Shown piece by piece: positions 7,817-14,407 of a DNA stretch of 14,407 nt (position 1 is the first letter of the stretch; the number at the start of each line of letters is the position of its first letter). Origin of the DNA: Desulfonatronovibrio sp. (GTDB lineage: Bacteria > Desulfobacterota > Desulfovibrionia > Desulfovibrionales > Desulfonatronovibrionaceae); contig PWPY01000124.1 in the NCBI GenBank assembly GCA_003558575.1, forward strand, positions 1 to 14,407. Direction: 5' to 3'. The position numbers and the translations under genes are program-made. The notes under the pieces were generated by a model, which saw only the letters and a program-made list of their open reading frames with translations, was not told where the DNA came from and did not search any database.

Positions 7817-9871
7817 GTGAATAAAAAAGAACAAATCAGGGAGGAAATGAGGCCTGGACTGATAATTGAGTACCTGCAGAACAATCAGCCGACACTGGCT
7901 TTTGTCGAGGAGGTACAGGGTTCAAGGATCAGAGCCCTGAATATCAATCAGCGGGAAATAAAACTTGCCCTGTCCAGAATATTGTCATGGACCGGGCCGG
8001 CATATCCCCAGGCTTTGTCCAGAGAAGAAATTACCGGGCTTCTAAAGGAGCACAACAGAAAAAGATCTACTGAGCAGGAAAAAATTAAGGTTCTGGAAGT
8101 CTGGGAAATGGCCCAGGGAGAAATTGATCAGGCCAAAGTAACCTGGTTTGCCGGGCTTATCTGGAATGAACCTGATGCTGATCAGGTGGCAGCTCTGGGC
8201 AGGACAATGCTTCAGGCCAGGGCTTACTTTAAGTTTAATCCGCCCTTTTTTGAAGTTTTTCCTGAAGATGTAGTCCAAAACAGGATTGAGCAGGAAAGAG
8301 TCCTCAGAGAAAAGGAACGCCTGATCAGTATTGGAAGAGATTTTTTCAAGGCGCTTTGGGAATATAAGATTAAAGGTGGCTCTTCCCCAGAAATTGAAGA
8401 TAGTGAAATAGCTGCAAAGCTTGAAAAACTCATTAAAATCAGGGTCAAATACCCTGATGATTCAGAAACACAGGATGTCTGGACCAAGATAACCACCGGA
8501 CTTCCTCAGGATCAGAATCTGGCCTTTATACTTGGTAGAATCTGGGGAGTATTTCCTCCTCATTATAATTTTTTGTTAGACCAGGCTGATTATGTCTGGG
8601 ATGATTCTTGGGAAAATGAGCACCAGGATCAGATTTCTAACATTTGTAAAAGTTTTGAAGAACAGGTTCAAAGCCCTGAGATACAGGGTCTTGTAAGCAT
8701 TGACTCTGAGACCACCAGGGATATTGATGACGCCTTTATAGTTGAAGCAGGGGAGGGTAATTTTAAACTGACTCTTGCCCTGGCCTGTCCAGCAATGCTC
8801 TGGGAGATGGGCAGTCCTTTGGATAAAGCGGTTGCTTTTAGAACAACCAGTCTGTACCTCCCCGAAGGAACCAGCAATATGCTGCCCAGGGTCATGGCTG
8901 AAGACATTTTCAGTTTGATTAAGGGTCAACCAAGGCCAGCCATGGTTGTTCAGGTGGAATTAGACGAAAATGCCCAGGTCCTTGATTTGAACATTAGCAG
9001 GAAATGGGTGGAGATAGATTCCAACCTCACCTATGAATATGTTGAAGGTGAACTTGGCTCCACAGGCCCGTCTTATCTTGTAAATGCCTTTGAGCTGGCC
9101 TGTGCTCTGCGCAGGAAAAGGCTTGAACAGGGAGCGGTCGTTATTGAGCAGAAAGACCCTGAGGTCAGTCTTGATAAGAGTGGCCAGAATATAAAAGTGC
9201 AGATCAGCAGTAAGCCGCCGTGCCCCAAAGCTCAGCTCATTGTTTCCGAATTCATGATCCTGGCCAATTCCCTGATGGCATCATGGTCAGCTGCCAGGGA
9301 CATTGCTCTGTATTACCGAACTCAGGATATTGCCCTGCCCAGGGACTATTGCGGTGTATGGACAAAACCTCAGGAAATTTATCAGGTAATCAGATCTTTG
9401 GGGGCTACCCTGACCGAAACATCACCCAAGCCCCATCGTGCCCTTGGAGTAAAGTGCTATACACCAGTTACTTCTCCCTTGAGAAGATACACGGATTTGA
9501 TTAATCAGTTTCAGATTATTGAATTTCTGCAGAATCAGAAACCCGCCATGACCCGGGGGGAAATGGATGAAATGCTGCCAGGGCTTAATGCCAGGATCAG
9601 CCAGGTCTCCCAGGTCCAGAGATTTCGGCCGAGATACTGGAAGCTGGTTTACTTTAAACAGAATAGTAAAAAAATGACATGGCGGGGTGTAGTCGTGGAA
9701 AATAGCGGACCAGTAATAGTATTGTCTTTGCCGGATGAGCTGATGATGGTCCGGGCCGGACATGAAATTTTTGGAGGCAAAACCAGGCTGGGCCAGAATT
9801 TTCAATTGAGACTCGGCAAAATTGACCCTCTGAACAATGAAATAAGTGTACTCGAAGCCTGGGAAGAGTAG
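7817..9871 (+). CDS. RNB-family 3'-5' exoribonuclease (RNase II/R-like)
   Basis: Predicted to degrade RNA from the 3' end with metal ions. The protein is 684 residues, between RNase II (644) and RNase R (813). The RNB domain runs about 290-575. Its acidic cluster is complete in SIDSETTRDIDDAF: D296, D302, D304 and D305 match RNase II D201, D207, D209 and D210. The second signature is CYTPVTSPLRRYTDL (547-561) with conserved arginines. Residues about 12-60 (GLIIEYL to LSWTGP) form a small beta-rich N-terminal domain and 80-260 are mostly helical, unlike the cold-shock domains of E. coli RNase II. The C-terminal ~65 residues may be a reduced S1-like fold. The start is uncertain: the GTG at 7817 has no ribosome binding site, while the ATG at 7847 (674 residues) has AGGGAGG only 2 nt away. 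The preceding 128 bp (7689-7816) are AT-rich with no clear promoter or terminator. Confidence 0.87.
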   Translation: MNKKEQIREEMRPGLIIEYLQNNQPTLAFVEEVQGSRIRALNINQREIKLALSRILSWTGPAYPQALSREEITGLLKEHNRKRSTEQEKIKVLEVWEMAQGEIDQAKVTWFAGLIWNEPDADQVAALGRTMLQARAYFKFNPPFFEVFPEDVVQNRIEQERVLREKERLISIGRDFFKALWEYKIKGGSSPEIEDSEIAAKLEKLIKIRVKYPDDSETQDVWTKITTGLPQDQNLAFILGRIWGVFPPHYNFLLDQADYVWDDSWENEHQDQISNICKSFEEQVQSPEIQGLVSIDSETTRDIDDAFIVEAGEGNFKLTLALACPAMLWEMGSPLDKAVAFRTTSLYLPEGTSNMLPRVMAEDIFSLIKGQPRPAMVVQVELDENAQVLDLNISRKWVEIDSNLTYEYVEGELGSTGPSYLVNAFELACALRRKRLEQGAVVIEQKDPEVSLDKSGQNIKVQISSKPPCPKAQLIVSEFMILANSLMASWSAARDIALYYRTQDIALPRDYCGVWTKPQEIYQVIRSLGATLTETSPKPHRALGVKCYTPVTSPLRRYTDLINQFQIIEFLQNQKPAMTRGEMDEMLPGLNARISQVSQVQRFRPRYWKLVYFKQNSKKMTWRGVVVENSGPVIVLSLPDELMMVRAGHEIFGGKTRLGQNFQLRLGKIDPLNNEISVLEAWEE

Positions 9872-9883
9872 CAGGCATTCTAT

Positions 9884-9942
9884 TTGGTTTCCGCAAAGAA
9901 AACCAACTATTTCAGCATCCGCAAAGAAAGACTTTCCGGATG
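9884..9942 (+). repeat. Two consecutive hairpins with a shared 12-bp direct repeat, upstream of secA
   Basis: Hairpin 1: TTGGTTT (9884-9890) pairs with AAACCAA (9900-9906), loop 9 nt. Hairpin 2: CATCCG (9916-9921) pairs with CGGATG (9937-9942), and inside it AAAG (9923-9926) pairs with CTTT (9932-9935) after a C-C mismatch, loop 5 nt. The sequence TCCGCAAAGAAA occurs at 9890-9901 and again at 9918-9929, in the loop of the first and the left arm of the second. No U-run follows either hairpin, so they are not textbook terminators. They lie 12 nt after the exoribonuclease stop codon and 52 nt before the secA ATG. Confidence 0.5.
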
Positions 9943-9994
9943 GAAATTATTTAACTAATAAGGTTTTTTTCAACGGTCTGATAAGGAAGTAAAG

Positions 9995-12502
9995 ATGTTT
10001 GATTATGTAAAAAAGCTTTTTGGCAGTAAAAACGAAAGATATTTAAAAAAACTTACTCCAATGGTGGAAAGAATAAACTCCATGGAGAGTGAAATTCAGA
10101 ATCTCAGTGATTCTGAATTGCCTGAAAAAATTGCAGCCTGGAAAGCTGAAGTGGCAAAGGGTGCATCTCTGGAAGATCTCCTGCCTCATGTATTTGCCGT
10201 TGTCAGGGAAGCTTCCAAAAGAGTTCTTGAAATGCGCCACTTTGATGTTCAGCTCATGGGCGGCATTGCGCTACACGAAGGCAATATTGCAGAAATGATA
10301 ACCGGTGAAGGTAAAACCCTGGTTGCCACATTGCCGGTAGTTCTAAATGCCCTCACTGGAAAGGGAGTGCATATTGTCACAGTCAATGATTACTTAGCCA
10401 GTCGTGATGCTGAATGGATGGGCAAACTCTACAACTTTCTGGGACTTGAGGTGGGCGTAATTGTCCACGGCCTGAGCGATGAAGAGCGTAAAAAATCATA
10501 TGCAGCTGATGTTACTTACGGGACGAACAATGAGTTTGGATTTGATTATCTCCGTGATAATATGAAATTCTATCCTCATCAGCTGGTTCAGCGAGACTTA
10601 AATTTCGGCATTGTGGATGAAGTTGATTCTATTCTTATTGACGAAGCCAGAACCCCTCTGATCATATCTGGGCCTGCTGAGGATTCTTCTTCCCAGTATA
10701 CCCGCATTAATACAATTATCCCGCGCCTGAAGAAAGAGCAGGATTTTACAATTGATGAAAAGGCCAAAACCGCAGCCCTGACTGATGAAGGTGTGCAAAA
10801 GGTTGAAGACATCCTGGGCATAGAAAACCTTTTTGACCCTGAAAATATTACTTTTCAGCATCATATCCTGCAGGCATTAAAGGCTCACCAACTTTTTACC
10901 AGAGATGTTGATTATATTGTCAAGGAAGGTAAGGTGATCATTGTTGATGAGTTTACCGGCAGGCTCATGGAGGGCAGGAGGTTCAGTGATGGACTGCACC
11001 AGGCCTTAGAAGCCAAGGAACATGTCAAAGTTGAAGCTGAAAACCAGACCCTGGCCTCCATTACTTTTCAGAATTATTTCCGCATGTATGAAAAACTGGC
11101 AGGCATGACTGGTACTGCTGATACTGAGGCAGTGGAATTCAAAGAAATTTATGATCTGAATGTAATAGTGATTCCTTCACATAAGCCGCTTATCAGGAAG
11201 GATTTTCCTGATGTTGTTTATAAGACTCAGCAGGAAAAATTCGTTGCAATTGCCAATGATATTCAGGAACTTTACCAGAAGGGTCAGCCCGTTCTTGTGG
11301 GAACCACTTCCATTGAAAAATCTGAAGTTATCTCCAAGTACCTCAAAAAATCCAAAGTTCCCCACGATGTTTTAAATGCCAAACATCATGAAAAAGAAGC
11401 GGAAATCATTGCTCATGCCGGTGAAAAGGGCAGAGTTACCTTAGCTACCAATATGGCTGGCCGAGGAACAGATATTGTTCTTGGTGAAGGCGTTCGGGAG
11501 CTTGGCGGATTACATATCCTGGGCACTGAAAGACATGAAAGCAGGCGGATTGATAATCAGCTCAGGGGAAGGGCTGGAAGACAGGGAGATCCCGGTTCGT
11601 CGCGTTTTTATCTGGCCTTAGATGATACCCTGCTCAGGCTTTTTGGTTCAGAACGTATTTCAGGCATTATGGATAAGCTGGGTATGGAAGATGGGCAGGC
11701 CATTGAAAATAAAATGATTTCCAGGGCCATTGAAAATGCCCAGACCAGGGTTGAAGCCCATAATTTTGACATCAGAAAACAGCTTCTGGACTTTGATGAT
11801 GTCATGAATCAGCAAAGGGAAGTTATCTATACCCAGCGCAGAGAAATAATGACTTCAGAAGATATGCGTGACCTTATTGACCAGGTAGTGGAAGAGGTCA
11901 TGGACGATGTTTATGTTCCTGCAGGTGAAGCTACTATAGAAGTTTTAGATGAAGATACCAAAGCCGCAATCAAGGGTAAGCTCGAAGAGTTATTTAACCT
12001 TGGACGGCTCATGGAAGACAATAAGATTCCAGCCAAGGACGAAAGTCTCAAGGCTGTGAATGATCATCTGGATCAACTTCAGGAAGATGCCGGTGACCAC
12101 TATAATGAGGTGCTCAGATTTTTCCTTCTGGAAAGCCTTGACCGAAACTGGAAAGAACATCTTCTGAACATGGATCACCTCAAGCAGGGAATTGGTCTAA
12201 GGGGTTATGGCCAGCGTGATCCCAAGCGCGAATATAAGCGCGAGGGTTTTGAAATGTTTGAGGATACCCTGTATAGAATCAGGGAGAATACCCTGCGCGC
12301 CCTGACCCGACTCAGGATTCAGAAAAAGGTCAGCGAAGATGAGTTCAAACACAAAGAACAGCAGAATCTTAAGTTTGGCGGGCCTTCGGAAAAACCGAAA
12401 AACGCCAAGCCGGAAACAGTAAAGCGTGATGAGCCCAAGGTAGGCAGAAATGATCCCTGCCCTTGTGGCAGCGGTAAAAAACACAAAAAGTGCTGCGGGT
12501 AA
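9995..12502 (+). CDS. secA: Preprotein translocase motor ATPase SecA
   Basis: ATP-driven motor pushing unfolded preproteins through SecYEG; cytoplasmic and membrane-associated. The protein is 835 residues (E. coli 901). Walker A is TGEGKT (103-108) within [16 protein letters not shown], and the DEAD-type box is [20 protein letters not shown] (208-227). The second helicase half shows [24 protein letters not shown] and [20 protein letters not shown]. The C-terminal tail ends in the zinc- and SecB-binding motif [14 protein letters not shown], with C822, C824, C833 and C834. The ATG at 9995 has AGGAAG 5 nt upstream. I see no secM-like leader gene in the preceding 123 bp; instead there are two hairpins. 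argJ follows after 5 bp. Confidence 0.98.
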   Translation: MFDYVKKLFGSKNERYLKKLTPMVERINSMESEIQNLSDSELPEKIAAWKAEVAKGASLEDLLPHVFAVVREASKRVLEMRHFDVQLMGGIALHEGNIAEMITGEGKTLVATLPVVLNALTGKGVHIVTVNDYLASRDAEWMGKLYNFLGLEVGVIVHGLSDEERKKSYAADVTYGTNNEFGFDYLRDNMKFYPHQLVQRDLNFGIVDEVDSILIDEARTPLIISGPAEDSSSQYTRINTIIPRLKKEQDFTIDEKAKTAALTDEGVQKVEDILGIENLFDPENITFQHHILQALKAHQLFTRDVDYIVKEGKVIIVDEFTGRLMEGRRFSDGLHQALEAKEHVKVEAENQTLASITFQNYFRMYEKLAGMTGTADTEAVEFKEIYDLNVIVIPSHKPLIRKDFPDVVYKTQQEKFVAIANDIQELYQKGQPVLVGTTSIEKSEVISKYLKKSKVPHDVLNAKHHEKEAEIIAHAGEKGRVTLATNMAGRGTDIVLGEGVRELGGLHILGTERHESRRIDNQLRGRAGRQGDPGSSRFYLALDDTLLRLFGSERISGIMDKLGMEDGQAIENKMISRAIENAQTRVEAHNFDIRKQLLDFDDVMNQQREVIYTQRREIMTSEDMRDLIDQVVEEVMDDVYVPAGEATIEVLDEDTKAAIKGKLEELFNLGRLMEDNKIPAKDESLKAVNDHLDQLQEDAGDHYNEVLRFFLLESLDRNWKEHLLNMDHLKQGIGLRGYGQRDPKREYKREGFEMFEDTLYRIRENTLRALTRLRIQKKVSEDEFKHKEQQNLKFGGPSEKPKNAKPETVKRDEPKVGRNDPCPCGSGKKHKKCCG

Positions 12503-12507
12503 GTTTA

Positions 12508-13707
12508 ATGGAAAAGAACTATTCTGAAAAGTTGCCCCAGGGTTTTTCCTTGGCAACAGTTGGGGCAGGTTTCAAGTACCAGAACAGGCCCGATCTGGCC
12601 TTGACTTTCAGCAGCACTCCGGCTGCATGCGCAGGTGTGTTTACCACCAATATCTTCCAGGCTGCTCCTGTTCTAATAGCCAGAGATAACCTGAAAAAAT
12701 CCAGCACAGTCCGGGCTATACTGGTCAATGCGGGCCAGGCCAATGCATGTACCGGTGATAAAGGGATTGCCAATTGTTTGAAAACCCTGGAAATTGCCGC
12801 AGATAAACTGCAAATTGATTATAGGGAAATCCTGCCTGCTTCCACAGGGGTCATTGGTGACCATTTAAAAATGCATCTTTTTGAAAAAAATATTTCCCTG
12901 CTCGTGGAAAATCTGGGCAGATCAAAAGGTGAAGACGCTGCAAGGGCTATAATGACCACGGATACTTTTCCCAAGACTGCTCAGACAGAAGTTGAGCTTG
13001 AGAAAGGCAAGGTCAGGTTCTGGGGTATGGCCAAGGGCGCTGGCATGATCTGTCCCAACATGTCGACCATGCTTGGCTTTATTCTTACAGATCTCAAGGT
13101 AAACAGGCTATGCTGGCAGGAACTTATTGCCCAGGCAGTGGACCAGAGTTTTAACGCCTTAACCATCGATGGGGATACCAGCACCAATGATTGTGTCCTG
13201 GCCATGGCTAACGGAGAAAGCGGTGTTGAGTCTTCAGGCCAAAAAGATATACAGATGCTGGAAGGTGCCTTAAATAAGATCTGTTCAGACCTGTCCTATC
13301 AGATAGTTAAAGATGCTGAAGGTGGAACCAAGGTCCTGCAGGTTTGTGTTCAGGGTGCGGCTGATAAGGCTCAGGCTAAGCTGGCTGCTTCCACAGTGGG
13401 CAACTCACCTTTGGTCAAAACTGCTATGTATGGGCAGGATCCAAATTGGGGGCGGATTATTGCTGCCCTGGGCCGCAGCGGAGCAGAATTTGATCCGAAC
13501 AAGGTAAAGGTAAGTCTGGCAGGTGTTGAGATTTTTTCCTTTGGTCATCCTGTGGATATGGACAGGGATACTGTTTTTGCTTCTCTTCTTAAGGACTCAG
13601 ACATAAAGATCGAGATTGATCTTGGAAAAGGAAGTGGTTCATTTCGTCTTCTGGCTTCAGATTTCACAGAAGAGTATATAAAGATAAACGCTCACTATCG
13701 CACCTGA
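12508..13707 (+). CDS. argJ: Glutamate N-acetyltransferase / amino-acid acetyltransferase (ornithine acetyltransferase)
   Basis: Transfers the acetyl group from N-acetylornithine to glutamate, and in bifunctional forms also acetylates glutamate from acetyl-CoA, in the arginine pathway. The protein is 399 residues, normal for the family. Visible blocks: [10 protein letters not shown] (74-83), PASTGVIG (110-117), [16 protein letters not shown] (176-191), [12 protein letters not shown] (217-228), [10 protein letters not shown] (308-317) and the C-terminal INAHYRT. The precursor self-cleaves before a threonine; T187 is present, but the preceding residue is Ser186 instead of the usual Ala. I chose the ATG at 12508, with GGGT 7 nt upstream, giving a 5 bp gap after secA. 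An in-frame GTG at 12490 would overlap secA and add six residues unlike the family. Whether it is mono- or bifunctional cannot be read from the sequence. Confidence 0.95.
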   Translation: MEKNYSEKLPQGFSLATVGAGFKYQNRPDLALTFSSTPAACAGVFTTNIFQAAPVLIARDNLKKSSTVRAILVNAGQANACTGDKGIANCLKTLEIAADKLQIDYREILPASTGVIGDHLKMHLFEKNISLLVENLGRSKGEDAARAIMTTDTFPKTAQTEVELEKGKVRFWGMAKGAGMICPNMSTMLGFILTDLKVNRLCWQELIAQAVDQSFNALTIDGDTSTNDCVLAMANGESGVESSGQKDIQMLEGALNKICSDLSYQIVKDAEGGTKVLQVCVQGAADKAQAKLAASTVGNSPLVKTAMYGQDPNWGRIIAALGRSGAEFDPNKVKVSLAGVEIFSFGHPVDMDRDTVFASLLKDSDIKIEIDLGKGSGSFRLLASDFTEEYIKINAHYRT

Positions 13708-13723
13708 GAGGGAAGTTTTATAC

Positions 13724-14314
13724 ATGAAAATTAACTCTGAAAAGGTTGCTCACTTTCTGCATGAAGTGGGAATGCTTAAAAGAACTCCCAGAACCGGTTA
13801 TCAATTTCTGGGCAGTGGATCTGAAAATGTGGCTGAGCATTCATTCAGAGTGACAGTGATTGGGTATGTCCTGGCAGGGATGGCCGGGGCTGATCAGGCC
13901 AGAACCGTATTTATGTGTCTTTTTCATGATCTGCATGAAGCCAGAGTGGGGGATATGAATTATGTCAACCGCATGTATAACAAGACTGATGATAAAAGAG
14001 CCCTTAAGGATGCGCTATCAGGAACCGGACTTGAAGAACAGGTAGTTTCTCTTTTTGAAGAGGTTGAAGAAACAGACAGTAAAGAAGCCTGTCTTGCCAG
14101 GGATGCTGACCAGCTTGATCTCATTCTTAACCTCAAGGAGCAACAGGACCTTGGGAATAAATACGCTGCCAAGTGGTTAGAGTGCGCCATTGAAAGGCTT
14201 TGTACTGCAGAGGGCCAGGAGCTTGGAGAAAAAATTATTAAGGCTGACCATACGGACTGGTGGTTCAACGGACCTGACAGGTCCTGGTGGATCAACAGAG
14301 ATTGGCAGAAGTAG
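13724..14314 (+). CDS. HD-domain phosphohydrolase, YfbR / 5'-deoxynucleotidase-like
   Basis: Predicted metal-dependent phosphohydrolase, probably acting on deoxynucleoside 5'-monophosphates; cytoplasmic. The protein is 196 residues, like YfbR and the related HD_3 family. The HD-type metal ligands are visible: H39 in NVAEHSFRV, H68 and D69 in CLFHDLHEARVGD, and an aspartate in LARDADQLDL (D127 or D129). The EARVGD segment after HD is typical of this subgroup. The C-terminus is rich in tryptophan (DWWFNGPDRSWWINRDW). The ATG at 13724 has AGGGAAG 8 nt upstream and lies 16 bp after argJ; smpB follows after 8 bp. The substrate is inferred from the family; other small-nucleotide substrates are possible. 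Confidence 0.85.
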   Translation: MKINSEKVAHFLHEVGMLKRTPRTGYQFLGSGSENVAEHSFRVTVIGYVLAGMAGADQARTVFMCLFHDLHEARVGDMNYVNRMYNKTDDKRALKDALSGTGLEEQVVSLFEEVEETDSKEACLARDADQLDLILNLKEQQDLGNKYAAKWLECAIERLCTAEGQELGEKIIKADHTDWWFNGPDRSWWINRDWQK

Positions 14315-14322
14315 GTAATTCC

Positions 14323-14407
14323 ATGTCACAGAAAACCAGTCCAGGAATAAAAATAATCGCAGTCAACAAAAAGTTCAGACGCTTTTATGAAATTGTAGAA
14401 ACCATTA
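14323..14407 (+). CDS. smpB: SsrA-binding protein SmpB, N-terminal fragment
   Basis: The gene is cut by the window end after 28 codons. The visible GIKIIAVNKKFRRFYEIVET matches the SmpB N-terminal block (xKxIAxNRKAxxxYxIxET). SmpB binds tmRNA and is needed for trans-translation, which rescues stalled ribosomes. The ATG at 14323 is 8 bp after the HD-gene stop; a weak AGGT (14313-14316) overlaps that stop codon, suggesting coupling. The ssrA (tmRNA) gene itself is not in the window; in some genomes it lies near smpB. Confidence 0.85.
   Translation, partial: MSQKTSPGIKIIAVNKKFRRFYEIVETI

Noticed and set aside
9872..9994. A secM-like leader peptide gene before secA
   Set aside because: The only ATG in the gap (9941) opens a frame of four codons; no arrest-motif-like peptide is possible.
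12490..12507. GTG start for argJ overlapping secA
   Set aside because: It lies in the secA C-terminal zinc motif and adds residues unlike ArgJ; ATG 12508 is better placed.
12197..12556. Antisense open frame of 119 codons over the secA end and argJ start
   Set aside because: It runs opposite two clearly real genes, crosses their junction, and has no recognisable motif or ribosome binding site; a by-product of codon use.
13960..14295. Antisense open frame of 111 codons inside the HD gene
   Set aside because: Serine- and leucine-rich shadow of the real gene; no independent coding evidence.

Overview
The window is an ordinary, densely packed chromosomal housekeeping region. It holds ten complete or nearly complete protein genes plus a cut gene at each end. 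I see no tRNA, rRNA, CRISPR array, transposase or phage gene. The gene content suggests a Desulfovibrio-like sulfate reducer (Desulfobacterota, formerly Deltaproteobacteria). The clues are a stand-alone AICAR transformylase without the IMP cyclohydrolase half, a large divergent RNB-family exonuclease beside secA, and a secA-argJ-HD-smpB run. This assignment is inference from gene style and order, not proof.

Left part (1-4191, minus strand): purA, holB, glgB and malQ are read leftward. purA (adenylosuccinate synthase) is followed after 118 bp by holB (DNA polymerase III delta prime). holB overlaps glgB (glycogen branching enzyme) by 17 bp, and glgB abuts malQ (4-alpha-glucanotransferase, only its first 26 codons inside the window). 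The last three look translationally coupled, so two alpha-glucan genes ride behind a replication gene. The purA-holB gap contains a long interrupted palindrome (2831-2895). A shorter, rearranged relative of it lies at 6311-6349.

Middle part (4192-7688): a 263 bp divergent intergenic region carries plausible sigma-70 promoters for purA (leftward) and for a membrane-anchored MltF-type lytic transglycosylase (rightward). The transglycosylase gene converges on, and overlaps by 72 bp, a small 105-residue gene of unknown function. After 276 bp of non-coding sequence comes the stand-alone AICAR transformylase (PurH C-terminal part). With purA, this makes two late purine-synthesis enzymes in the window.

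Right part (7689-14407, plus strand): an RNB-family (RNase II/R-like) exoribonuclease is followed by 123 bp with two consecutive hairpins sharing a 12-bp direct repeat. Then come secA, argJ, an HD-domain phosphohydrolase (YfbR-like) and the first 28 codons of smpB. From secA onward the spacing is 5, 16 and 8 bp, as expected for one transcript.

Nothing here amounts to a clearly new biological system. The points most worth checking are the palindromic repeat family, the split purH, the twin hairpins before secA, the holB-glgB-malQ coupling, the conserved small unknown gene with its convergent overlap, and a hairpin over the transglycosylase ribosome binding site.
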